NCBI GenBank assembly: GCA_023415775.1
Contig: JAEZJM010000029.1
Span: forward strand, 98,171 to 162,170
DNA length: 64,000 nucleotides
Source of the DNA: Bacillota bacterium
GTDB taxonomy: Bacteria; Bacillota; Negativicutes; Sporomusales; UBA7701
Direction: 5' to 3'
The notes beneath the pieces were generated by a model that was not told the origin of the DNA, did no database searches, and saw only the letters and a list, made by a program, of their open reading frames with translations. This document shows positions 42,289 to 50,455 of this stretch, piece after piece (within the stretch, counting starts at the first letter, position 1; each line of letters opens with the position of its first letter). The position numbers and the translations under genes were made by a program.

Positions 42289-42302
42289 AACCTATAAGTT
42301 AC
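42289..42302. promoter_or_regulatory. Palindrome TAACCTATAAGTTA upstream of the permease
   Basis: This inverted repeat contains the AAGTTA half-site also found in the operators at 42743-42815. It lies about 50-65 bp before the permease start. Shared control is possible but unproven. Confidence 0.35.
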
Positions 42303-42448
42303 CTTTTTTGCTAACATTTTGCAACATTTTTCGCTGTCGTCGTTAAAATCTATATTTCCTCGCCAAAACGGCAAATTGCCAACGGCATTTCTGTACAGTA
42401 AGATAATGACTTTTAACATTGCAGTATTGTTACATCGACCAATAAACG

Positions 42449-42517
42449 ACCACCCGTTGAACGGGTGGTTTTCACAATACCCTATAAGGGCCTGTTACTT
42501 GCGGCGCCTTAAGGCGC
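42449..42517. mobile_element. Palindrome cluster resembling an IS200/IS605-type end (relic)
   Basis: Three palindromes lie in a row: ACCACCCGT-tga-ACGGGTGGT, CCCTATAAGGG and GCGCCTTAAGGCGC. No gene ends here that would need a terminator. Such hairpins mark the ends of IS200/IS605 elements and their tnpA-less derivatives. No transposase is present. The rest of 42303-42740 is AT-rich and empty as far as I can see. Confidence 0.4.
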
Positions 42518-42742
42518 TTACGGCTCCGCCGACCGCACCCGTCACTCTAACGACCCACATGTTCATATACTACTTATATTTTTTGTGAAAGTAATCACGA
42601 TTTGGCTCTACGCCAGATATTTCAAGGATGTTTATTCATTGCTTGTATAGGATACGGCTGCCATTTCATTATCTGCCGAACAAATTTCACTTGAGCCGAC
42701 CTCTACATGCGTTAAAACGATAACACTCTTTAGTTGATAAGT

Positions 42743-42815
42743 AAGTTAATAACGTAACTTATTTGCTTTATATTAAGTTATAATCGTATCATTCTGTAAG
42801 TTATTAATTTAACTT
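42743..42815. promoter_or_regulatory. Paired AAGTTA-N6-TAACTT operators
   Basis: AAGTTA-ATAACG-TAACTT lies at 42743-42760 and AAGTTA-TTAATT-TAACTT at 42798-42815, with a single AAGTTA between at 42775. The centres are 55 bp apart, about five helical turns. They lie just upstream of the promoter of the small Cys-rich ORF. Confidence 0.65.
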
Positions 42816-42826
42816 GACGTTTTTTA

Positions 42827-42855
42827 TTGATTTTATTAAACATAGTTGTTATACT
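42827..42855 (+). promoter_or_regulatory. Promoter of the small Cys-rich ORF
   Basis: TTGATT at 42827-42832 and TATACT at 42850-42855 are separated by 17 bp. The start codon lies 37 bp downstream of the -10. Confidence 0.7.
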
Positions 42856-42891
42856 TTAAGCAAGAAACAAAAGTAAAGGAGGGTGTTTTTC

Positions 42892-43002
42892 ATGTACGAT
42901 TGCAATGCTTTCTGTCTCGGCCCCGGTTGCGAAAACTGGATTATGTGCGAGAAATGCCATGCCAAAAACACCGCTTCCCAGCTGCCGCAGTCTGATAGTT
43001 GA
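42892..43002 (+). CDS. Small Cys-rich protein, 36 residues
   Basis: The ORF reads MYDCNAFCLGPGCENW, then IMCEKCHAKN and a polar tail. Five Cys are spaced C-x3-C-x4-C-x5-C-x2-C, which suggests a metal site or disulfides. I do not recognise a family. Support for translation is good: AAAGGAGGG sits 8-9 nt before ATG, a sigma70-like promoter lies upstream, and a strong terminator follows. With the paired operators it looks like a complete regulated unit. Possible roles are metal binding, redox sensing or a secreted peptide; none is shown. Confidence 0.68.
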   Translation: MYDCNAFCLGPGCENWIMCEKCHAKNTASQLPQSDS

Positions 43003-43020
43003 GCGCGTTTCCGATAACTT

Positions 43021-43060
43021 AAAAAACCCCGCCGGGTTAACGGCGGGGTTTACTTTTTCC
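43021..43060. terminator. Bidirectional terminator between the small ORF and addA
   Basis: AAACCCCGCC-gggttaac-GGCGGGGTTT has T-rich sequence after the stem on both strands. It serves two convergent units. Confidence 0.87.
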
Positions 43061-43066
43061 TCTGCC

Positions 43067-46000
43067 CTATTGCGGCCTGTAGCCGCTGCAAAGCACGCGG
43101 TAGCCGCAGCGCGGGCACCAGGCAGTGTCGGCGGGATAGTCTTCCTCGCGGTCGCTGCCGCAGACGCGGCGGCAAACCGCCACGAGTTCGGCCGTGGCCG
43201 CGGCCCGCGCCGCTTCGTCAACAGGCACGGTTACGGTGACGCCGGGCCGCAGGAAGTGGAGCCGGGCGTCTTTCGCCGTCCCCTGCCCGGCCGCTTCGGC
43301 CGCCATGGCATACAGCACAAGCTGAAGGGCGTATTCGTCCGCTTTGCCTGCCGCCTCGCGGGCGGTGACCTTGTCGGTCTTGTAGTCGACAATGCCGAAG
43401 CTGCCGTCACGGTAGTCGAGCAGGCAGTCGACGCGGCCGGCGAAGGCGTAGGTCTCCCGCCTGTCGGGGTCGGGGAGGTGGAAGGCGAACTGCCATTCAC
43501 GCTTTATGGGGTAAGCGGCCGTTTCCCGGAAAAGGTCGCTGCCCGTGTAGCGGGCGAGCAGCGGCCGCACTTCGGCTATCGCCGCCCGGCGCCAGTGGGG
43601 GGGAGCTTTTTCCGCCGCCGCCCTGGACAGCCATTCGTCGGCCGGCAAGCGCGGGTCGGCCAGCTCCAAAGAGCGGTGGAGGATGTCGCCGATGATCCGG
43701 CCGGGCGGCTTGACGGGATCGGTCCGGTAAGCGGCCTCAACCGTCGGTTCGGGCAGGGCGGCGACGAAGCTGTAATAGAAGGCGCGGGGACAGAGCCGAA
43801 ATCTGCCGAGGGAGCTGACGGTGAAGACGGTCTCGGGGCGAACGGGCGGCAGGGGGGCGATGCGCCCGGCAAGCCCTTCGAGCCACCCTGCGGCGACATG
43901 ACTGTCTGCCGCCCTGTCCGGGACGGCGCAGGCCGGCGGCAGCGGCAGCGAAGGTCCGGCGCAGACCAGGATGGCGGCTTTGTCGACCGCCAGGCGTTCG
44001 GGGAGGGCGGCGAGGTCGCCGAAGTTGTAGACTTTGCCCAACCAGCCCAGCCACGTGCCAAGCGCGGTGAAGTCTTTGCCTGTGGTCACCTTGCCGCCGG
44101 CGGCCGACAGGACGAGATAGTCCTTGGCGCGGGTGAGGGCGACGTAGAGCACCCGCTTTAGTTCGAGCAGGGAAAGCTTTTTCTCCCGGGATGCGACATC
44201 TTCGTGCACAGAGGTGGGAACGAGTTCGCCGCCGGCTCCGGGAACTTTCAGCCCTATCCCCTGCCCGGCGCTGAAGATGACGGGCCCGGTTTCGTCGCGG
44301 AAGCGGCGGTGAAGGTCGGGGATGAAGACGACGGGAAACTCCAGACCTTTGGCCTTGTGGATGGTCATCAGCTTGACGGTGTCACCGCCCTCGCTCTCAA
44401 CCTGGGCTTCGCTTTCGCGGACCTCGCCGGCGACAAGTTTAACGACATAGCGCAGGAAGTCGCCGAGGGTGGCGGCCCCTTTGCTTTCGAAGGCGTCGGC
44501 CACCGCCGACAGTTTGAGGAGGTTGGCGTATTTTTGCTGGCCCATGAACTGGGTGAGGACGAAGTTCAGGTAGCCTGTTTCGTGAAGGGCGAGGCGGATG
44601 AGGCGGGAAACCCCGACCGACCCGCGCAGATCGCGGAGGCCGGCGATGATCTCCCAGGACCTCGCTGCTGCCTGGCGCTGCTCTGCCGTCAGCCCGGCGA
44701 CGGCGGCGTGACGTTCCAGCCCCTGCCACAGGCTCGCCCCGCCCTTTTTCAGCATCAGCAGGGCGGCGTCGGAGAGCAGGAAGAGGGGCGAGCGCAGCAC
44801 GCCGGCGAGGGCCGTTTCGTTGCCGCGGTTGTCTACCACTTGCAGGAGGTTGAGGATGTCGATGATTTCCTGGCGGTGATAGAAGCCCCGGCCGCCGACC
44901 ACGTAATAGGGTATGCCGGCGGTCTGCAGCGCGGCGGCGTAGGTGTCGAGGTCGGTGACGGTGCGGAAGAGGACGGCGATGTCGCCGTAGTTTACCGGTC
45001 TGGGCTCTGTGTCTCTGTCGATAAGCGCTTCGCGGCCGGCCACCATCGCGCCGATCCGCCGGGCGACGGCCGCGGCCTCCGTTTTTCGCGGGTCGCAGCC
45101 CTCCCCTTCCCCGTTCGCGGCGATAGCCATAAACTCGGCGCGGACTCCGTCGGCCTGGTCGTCGCGGCGGAAGGCACCCAGGGGCTGGAAGGGGATGGCG
45201 TCCTCGGCTGTGCCCATGACGGCGGCAAAGCATTCGTTGAAGAGGGTCAGCAGGCTATCGAGGGAGCGAAAGTTGACGTCGAGGTCGATGATCTCGCCGC
45301 CGCTCGCGGCGATATCGTCGCGGACGCGGGCGAAGACGGCCACGTCCGCGCCGCGGAAACGGTAGATGGATTGTTTGGGGTCGCCGACGACGAACAGTTT
45401 GCGGCCCCGCAGTTTTTCGGCGTCGCCGCCGGCCACGAGGTAGACGATCTGGCGCTGCAGGTCGTTGGTGTCTTGGAATTCATCCACCATGATGTAGTGG
45501 ATGCGGCTGTGGTATCTTTGCCTGACGGCCGGAAACTCTCTCAGGAGGCGGGCGGTGCGGACTTCCAGGTCGGTGAAGGTGAGCGCCCGCTGCTCGCGTT
45601 TGTGGACGGCCAGCGCGGCGTCGAGCTCGGCCAGCAGGCGGCAGAGGTCGGGGATGAGGCCGAGGGCGGCCCGGTCACCGCGCACCTGGCGCAGACTCCT
45701 GAGCGTTTCCCGGACGGCGGCGACGATCTCCTTGTCTCCGGAGCGGCGGTCGAGGGGGTCGAGATAGTCGCGCAGCACGGCGTCGGCGGCGGTGTCTTCG
45801 TCGGCGACGGCGATGGCGGCGGCGACTTTGTGCCAGTCGCGGGCCAGCATGTCGACGCGGGCGTATTGCGCCCCCGTTTTTTTGAGGTTGTCTTTGTAGG
45901 CGATGAGTTCGCCGCACAGTGCCGCCAGGTCGTGTTTGAGGCGCGCCGCGGCGGCGACCGCCCGGCGGTAGGGCGCGGCAAGGCGCTCGGGCAGACTGGC

Positions 46001-46552
46001 GTCGAGCAGGCCGGCGGCGGCGATTTTATCGTAGAGGTCGGGGACGACGGCGGCAAGCAGCGCCTTGTCGTAGGCGAGGAGGAGGTTGTCGAGCCACGGG
46101 GCGCCCCCGGCCAGCCCGGCGGCGAATACTTCCGCCAGCGCTTTTTCGGCGAGGAGGGCGGTTTCCGCTTCGTCAAGGACCGCGAAGTTGGGGTCGAGAG
46201 CCGCTTCGACGGGATTTTCGCGCAGCACGCGGGCGCAGAAGCTATGGAAGGTGCCGATGGGGGCGTACTCAAGCTCGCCGAGCGCGGCGCGCCACCTGCG
46301 TCCTTCTTCTTCTTCGGCGGTCGCGGCAAGCTCGGCGGCCCGTTTGCGGATGCGTTCCTTCATTTCCTTGGCCGCTTTGTTGGTGAAGGTGATGGCCAGT
46401 ATTCCGTCGCAAGCGGACTTTTCACTGGCGAGGATGTTGAGGTAGCGTTCGACAAGGACGCGGGTTTTGCCGGCCCCTGCGCCGGCGGATACGGCGACGT
46501 TGGCGTCCAGGGTCGCGATAGCGGTCTTCTGGGCCAGGGTAAACTCAGCCAT
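43067..46552 (-). CDS. addA: ATP-dependent helicase/nuclease subunit A
   Basis: AddA of 1161 residues works with AddB to process DNA double-strand ends for RecA repair. It has the Walker A motif SAGAGAGKTRVLVERYL near residue 21, DEFQDTNDLQ (motif II region), GDPKQSIYRFRGAD, TIHKAKGLEFPVV, VALTRAKDYL and a C-terminal nuclease with GIVDYKTDK. The final WCPRCGYRVLCSG region has Cys residues. ATG at 46552 follows GGAGG and overlaps the end of addB by 8 bp. The longer frame upstream is a shadow of addB. Confidence 0.95.
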   Translation of the reverse strand: MAEFTLAQKTAIATLDANVAVSAGAGAGKTRVLVERYLNILASEKSACDGILAITFTNKAAKEMKERIRKRAAELAATAEEEEGRRWRAALGELEYAPIGTFHSFCARVLRENPVEAALDPNFAVLDEAETALLAEKALAEVFAAGLAGGAPWLDNLLLAYDKALLAAVVPDLYDKIAAAGLLDASLPERLAAPYRRAVAAAARLKHDLAALCGELIAYKDNLKKTGAQYARVDMLARDWHKVAAAIAVADEDTAADAVLRDYLDPLDRRSGDKEIVAAVRETLRSLRQVRGDRAALGLIPDLCRLLAELDAALAVHKREQRALTFTDLEVRTARLLREFPAVRQRYHSRIHYIMVDEFQDTNDLQRQIVYLVAGGDAEKLRGRKLFVVGDPKQSIYRFRGADVAVFARVRDDIAASGGEIIDLDVNFRSLDSLLTLFNECFAAVMGTAEDAIPFQPLGAFRRDDQADGVRAEFMAIAANGEGEGCDPRKTEAAAVARRIGAMVAGREALIDRDTEPRPVNYGDIAVLFRTVTDLDTYAAALQTAGIPYYVVGGRGFYHRQEIIDILNLLQVVDNRGNETALAGVLRSPLFLLSDAALLMLKKGGASLWQGLERHAAVAGLTAEQRQAAARSWEIIAGLRDLRGSVGVSRLIRLALHETGYLNFVLTQFMGQQKYANLLKLSAVADAFESKGAATLGDFLRYVVKLVAGEVRESEAQVESEGGDTVKLMTIHKAKGLEFPVVFIPDLHRRFRDETGPVIFSAGQGIGLKVPGAGGELVPTSVHEDVASREKKLSLLELKRVLYVALTRAKDYLVLSAAGGKVTTGKDFTALGTWLGWLGKVYNFGDLAALPERLAVDKAAILVCAGPSLPLPPACAVPDRAADSHVAAGWLEGLAGRIAPLPPVRPETVFTVSSLGRFRLCPRAFYYSFVAALPEPTVEAAYRTDPVKPPGRIIGDILHRSLELADPRLPADEWLSRAAAEKAPPHWRRAAIAEVRPLLARYTGSDLFRETAAYPIKREWQFAFHLPDPDRRETYAFAGRVDCLLDYRDGSFGIVDYKTDKVTAREAAGKADEYALQLVLYAMAAEAAGQGTAKDARLHFLRPGVTVTVPVDEAARAAATAELVAVCRRVCGSDREEDYPADTAWCPRCGYRVLCSGYRPQ

Positions 46553-49500
46553 CGCTTTCACCTCCCTCCGGGCGCCCGTCGTCAGGCCGGTAGCGGCATA
46601 TGGCGCGGGCGGCGCAGTAGGGCGGACACTCGGCCGCCGGCCGCACCGGGAATTCCCCGCTGCGGATGCCAGCGACGTATTCGCCCGCCAGGCGGCGGAT
46701 GTCCGCCTGCAGGGCTTCCCATTCGGCGGCGGCGAGGTTGCCGGCCTCCTTGGCGGCGCGGTGGGCGATGTCGCCGACAAGTTCGGCGCGCCACATGCCG
46801 CCGTCCTTCCTGGCGTTCTCGACCGAGTAGTAGCCCCCGCCGGCCACTTCGCCGCCTTCCGGGCACAGGAACCGTTCGGTCGCCATGATATAGAGAGCCG
46901 CCTGCAGGTCTGTGCCGGCCTCCAGGTCGCGAAAACGCGGCGCATATTTGCGTTTATAGTCCATGACCGCCAGTTTGCCGCCGGCGGCGTCGATGCGGTC
47001 GATTTTGCCGACGACTCTGAGCGGGCGGTCGCCGGCGACGAGTTCCAGCGCTTCGGGCACGGATGCGGGGTCCATTCCTTCGTCAAGCGGCAGGCCGAAC
47101 CCCCATTCCAGGTATGCGGGGGTGAAGGCGAGACCGTCGCCGTTCTGCTCGGCTATTTCGAACTCCAGCCAGCGGTGGAGCGTCGCTTCGAGACGACGCC
47201 GCCGGTAGTCCCATGCTTTGGTGGCGAAAGATTTGTCCTCCGCGGCGAGACGGCGGCACACGCTGTCGAGGGCGGTAATCAGTTCGGCGCGGTAATCTTC
47301 GGCGCGGGCTGAATTGAGGCGTTCGCCGCGGTGGCTGCGCAAGAAGGCAGCCAGCACTTCGTGGTAGATATTGCCGATGACGTCGTAGCCGGCCTCTTCC
47401 TCTTTCTCCTCCCACTCTTTTAGCTTCAGGCTGCGGGTGGCGAAGTAACGGAACGGGCACTGGGCGTAATCTTCGAGGGCGGTGATGCTGAACACGGGCG
47501 ACCCGTGCTCCTCGCCGCCGACCGCACCCACCTGCCCGTCGTACGGTCCGGGACCGCGGCCGCGATCTTTTTCCGCCGCCACCCGCCGGGCGAAGTCGCC
47601 GTCGGCGAGGTTGGCGAGGACATAGCCGGCGGCGGCGCAGGCTTCAGGGCCGGCGGCGCTCCGGGTGTCGAGGAGAACCTTGCCGGTCAGCTCGCGGGCC
47701 GAGAATATCTCGTCGTAAGCGGCGGGAAAGAATTCGCCGGCGCTGAATCTGTCGGTGGTTACGGCTTCAGGCGCAAAGAGGCGGACAATTTCGGCGATAT
47801 AGGGCGAGGGCAGCGTTTCGGCGTCTTCGCGGCCGCTGATGGTGAGCTTTTCTTCGGCCAGGGCGACGGCGACGGCGAAATAGAGATCCTCCTCAGCCCG
47901 CCGGAAGGCCGCTGTAGTCAGTGTCAGGCCCAGGCTGGCCATTTCGGCGCGTTCACGGTCGTCGTACAGCCAGTTTTCCCGTTCGCGGAGGGGGAACTCG
48001 CCGTCCGCCAGGCCGAGGACGAAGACGGCCCGGAAGCTGACGCCCCTGACTCCGGCGGGGCTGACTACCTGCACGGCCTGCTCGTTGTGGCCTTCCAGCC
48101 TGACCGTTTGGCCGACCAGGGCCTGGCGGAAGAAGCGCAGGAATTCTGCGGCCGCAAGCAGTCTGTCCTCCTGGCCGGCGAGGGCGAAACCTTCAGCCAT
48201 GGCGTCGAGCGTTTCGCCGCATTTTTGCCAGGCCAGCAGCCCTGCCTGAAGGACGGACATAGGCATGCGGCCGTTTTTGTAGACTTTCCCCAGCGTCGCC
48301 GGGATGCCGAGGGTGTCGAGGACGGTTTTCAGCGCGGCCGCGAACGCCGCGCATGTCCCCTGCCGAGGCAGGGTCGTAACCAGGCGGCCGAGCGTGTCGA
48401 AACCCCGCCGGGACAGGGCGATATTTTCCGGGGTATTCTCGCCTTTGAAGACGCCGAACCAGTCCCTCCACGAGCGGATGACGCGCCCAAGCGCCGCCTG
48501 CTCGGCGGCGTCGGCGTCGATGCCGAGGGCGTCGGCGACGAGCGGCGACTTAATCAGGTTGAGGACGGTGGGGCGGGCGCCGCCGTCGGTTCTGGCGGCA
48601 AGGGCGTTTATCAGCAGGCGGGTCGGCGGTTGGTCGGCCAGCCGTTCTTCGCAGGCCAGGCTGACCGGCAGGCCGAATTCGCCGCATATATCGCGGAACT
48701 CGGTCCATGCGCCGGTATCGCGGACAACGACGGCAATATCCGCCGGACGGCACGCTCCGGAGAGCAGCAGTTTTTTGATGCGGGCCGCCGCCACCGACAT
48801 TTCTTTACCCCGGGTGGGGCTGCTGACGACGGCGACGCCGGGCGCGGCGGCGAGAGCTTGAGGTTTGGCGGCGAACAGGCGGCGGCGGATGTGGGCGAGA
48901 GCGGCTGACGTCTGCCGCCGGGCGGCGACGAAGACCGGCTTGAACCCGATGCCGACTAGGTCGGTGTAAGTCTGTTCGGCGGCGGCGAACACCTCAGGAC
49001 GGTTAGGCTCGTAGACGATGCCGATGTCGATCGCCGCCACCCGCTTTAGCTCTTTGACGAGGGCTAGCTGCAGCGGCGTGAGGATATAGAATTCGCTTAT
49101 GTAGAATTTCTTGTACGGCAGTGCGAGCCCTTCGTCGAGGGCTTTTATCGCCAGGAAATACTGTTCTTCAAGGTCGGCCAGTTCACGGGCCGCCAACACC
49201 TCCTGGTAGGCCGCGTAGATGGCGTGGACCTCGGCGTCCTTGGCCTGGCTGCCGCTGGCGCCGACGGGAAACTCCTCGGGCGGGGCGGCAGTGCGCTTGA
49301 TTTCGGCCAGCAGGCTGGTAACGGTGCTGATGTAGCCGGGGAAAGAGGCGATGGCGCTGAAGTAAGGCAGGGCCTGCTTTTTGTTAAGGCTGTCGAGCAC
49401 ATCGGCGACCACCAGCTCCTGGGTCATCCGGCCCATCAGACGATGGGGATAGCCGGCGAGGGCTACGATTTCGCCGACAAGGTCGTCGAAAGCCAGCAGG

Positions 49501-49685
49501 CTGGGCTGCTCGTAGCCCATCGGGCCTAGAGCCCGCAGACCGCGGCGGACGGCGCCGAGCAGATGGGCGCTGGGCAGGAGAAAAGCCTGTTCGCGGCCGA
49601 GCCCCTGATTGACGGCCCCGGCCAGTTCGGCGGCGAACCTGTCCCGCATCGTTTCGCCGAGCGGCGTGCAATAGAGAGTGTGCAT
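46545..49685 (-). CDS. addB: ATP-dependent nuclease subunit B
   Basis: AddB of 1046 residues. The C-terminal part has a RecB-like nuclease (ALEDYAQCPFRYFATRSLKL, GNIYHEVL, KLAVMDYKRKYAPR) and Cys residues in ECPPYCAARAICRY. With the early CPFRYF Cys these fit the 4Fe-4S staple of AddB. The N-terminal GREQAFLLPSAHLL lacks a Walker A lysine motif, so the helicase part looks inactive, as in RexB-like versions. ATG at 49685 follows GGGAGGG. addA follows with overlapping codons. Confidence 0.92.
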   Translation of the reverse strand: MHTLYCTPLGETMRDRFAAELAGAVNQGLGREQAFLLPSAHLLGAVRRGLRALGPMGYEQPSLLAFDDLVGEIVALAGYPHRLMGRMTQELVVADVLDSLNKKQALPYFSAIASFPGYISTVTSLLAEIKRTAAPPEEFPVGASGSQAKDAEVHAIYAAYQEVLAARELADLEEQYFLAIKALDEGLALPYKKFYISEFYILTPLQLALVKELKRVAAIDIGIVYEPNRPEVFAAAEQTYTDLVGIGFKPVFVAARRQTSAALAHIRRRLFAAKPQALAAAPGVAVVSSPTRGKEMSVAAARIKKLLLSGACRPADIAVVVRDTGAWTEFRDICGEFGLPVSLACEERLADQPPTRLLINALAARTDGGARPTVLNLIKSPLVADALGIDADAAEQAALGRVIRSWRDWFGVFKGENTPENIALSRRGFDTLGRLVTTLPRQGTCAAFAAALKTVLDTLGIPATLGKVYKNGRMPMSVLQAGLLAWQKCGETLDAMAEGFALAGQEDRLLAAAEFLRFFRQALVGQTVRLEGHNEQAVQVVSPAGVRGVSFRAVFVLGLADGEFPLRERENWLYDDRERAEMASLGLTLTTAAFRRAEEDLYFAVAVALAEEKLTISGREDAETLPSPYIAEIVRLFAPEAVTTDRFSAGEFFPAAYDEIFSARELTGKVLLDTRSAAGPEACAAAGYVLANLADGDFARRVAAEKDRGRGPGPYDGQVGAVGGEEHGSPVFSITALEDYAQCPFRYFATRSLKLKEWEEKEEEAGYDVIGNIYHEVLAAFLRSHRGERLNSARAEDYRAELITALDSVCRRLAAEDKSFATKAWDYRRRRLEATLHRWLEFEIAEQNGDGLAFTPAYLEWGFGLPLDEGMDPASVPEALELVAGDRPLRVVGKIDRIDAAGGKLAVMDYKRKYAPRFRDLEAGTDLQAALYIMATERFLCPEGGEVAGGGYYSVENARKDGGMWRAELVGDIAHRAAKEAGNLAAAEWEALQADIRRLAGEYVAGIRSGEFPVRPAAECPPYCAARAICRYRPDDGRPEGGESDG

Positions 49686-49747
49686 GGCGACCCTCCCGTA
49701 GTAGTTGTCATATATATTGGCGTCAGCAGCCCCATTGTCCTGCAAAA

Positions 49748-49783
49748 CGGAAAGACCCGCGCCATCGGCACGGGCCAGCTTTT
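49748..49783 (-). terminator. Terminator after the acetyltransferase gene
   Basis: On the minus strand GGCCCGTGCC-gat-GGCGCGGGTC pairs with two G-T wobbles and is followed by TTTCCGTTTT. Confidence 0.65.
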
Positions 49784-49793
49784 GTCGGATGAT

Positions 49794-50258
49794 TCACAGT
49801 TCCTTGATCACGGCGATTTCGTCGCAGTTGGGGAATTTGGGGCAGTTGATGCATTCTTTCCAGACCTTGTGGGGGAGTTTGTCTTTGTTGGCCTCGGCAA
49901 AGCCCTGTTTGGCAAAGAACTCCGGTTGATATGTGAGGGCGAACAGCGTTTTTACACCAAGTTCCTTGGCTTCTTCCGTCAGCTTGGCGATCATAACGCG
50001 GCCGACGCCTTTCCTGACCACTTCCGGGGCAACAGCCAAGGCGCGTACTTCGGCGAGTTCGTCCCAGACCAGATGGAGCGCGCCGACGCCGACGATCCGT
50101 CCGTCCTCTTCGGCGACAATCATGTCACGCAGAGTCTCGTAAAGTACATTGCGCGACCGGGCCAGCATAAGGCCCTTCTCGGCGTAATCGTTGACCAGTT
50201 TATGAATAGCCTCGACATCTTTGAAAGTAGGCTTGCGGTAAATCATGGTGTTTGTCAT
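49794..50258 (-). CDS. GNAT-family N-acetyltransferase
   Basis: The 154-residue protein has the acetyl-CoA loop VRKGVGRVMIAKL and the fold order of GNAT enzymes. It resembles short ArgA-like acetyltransferases found in Firmicutes, with a C-terminal CINCPKFPNC cluster of three Cys that is typical for this subgroup. Whether it makes N-acetylglutamate is not certain, because no arginine genes are adjacent. ATG at 50258 lies very close to GAGGGGAG; an in-frame ATG four codons later is possible. It has its own promoter. Confidence 0.82.
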   Translation of the reverse strand: MTNTMIYRKPTFKDVEAIHKLVNDYAEKGLMLARSRNVLYETLRDMIVAEEDGRIVGVGALHLVWDELAEVRALAVAPEVVRKGVGRVMIAKLTEEAKELGVKTLFALTYQPEFFAKQGFAEANKDKLPHKVWKECINCPKFPNCDEIAVIKEL

Positions 50259-50275
50259 CTCCCCTCTTTCGTATA

Positions 50276-50304
50276 ATTATACTAACGTTTTAATAATTAT
50301 TCAA
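50276..50304 (-). promoter_or_regulatory. Promoter of the acetyltransferase gene
   Basis: TTGAAT at 50304-50299 and TATAAT at 50281-50276 are separated by 17 bp. Confidence 0.8.
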
Positions 50305-50314
50305 CATGTTTTTG

Positions 50315-50343
50315 TTGTCGGTTTTCACTTATGAAGCTATAAT
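50315..50343 (+). promoter_or_regulatory. Promoter of the chemoreceptor-like gene
   Basis: TTGTCG at 50315-50320 and TATAAT at 50338-50343 are separated by 17 bp. A leader of about 105 nt without obvious structure separates it from the gene. Confidence 0.75.
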
Positions 50344-50455
50344 TAATTTTTGTGGCAGGCGGCTCATTACCGATAGAATCATGGCAGGTATTATGTTAAA
50401 ATTTAGACAAAGTGTTGGAGTGTTTTGTTTATTTCTGAAAGAAGGTGTTGTTTTA

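Noticed and set aside
46553..47086. N-terminal extension of addA
   Set aside because: It is a shadow of addB. ATG at 46552 has GGAGG and starts the normal AddA N-terminus.
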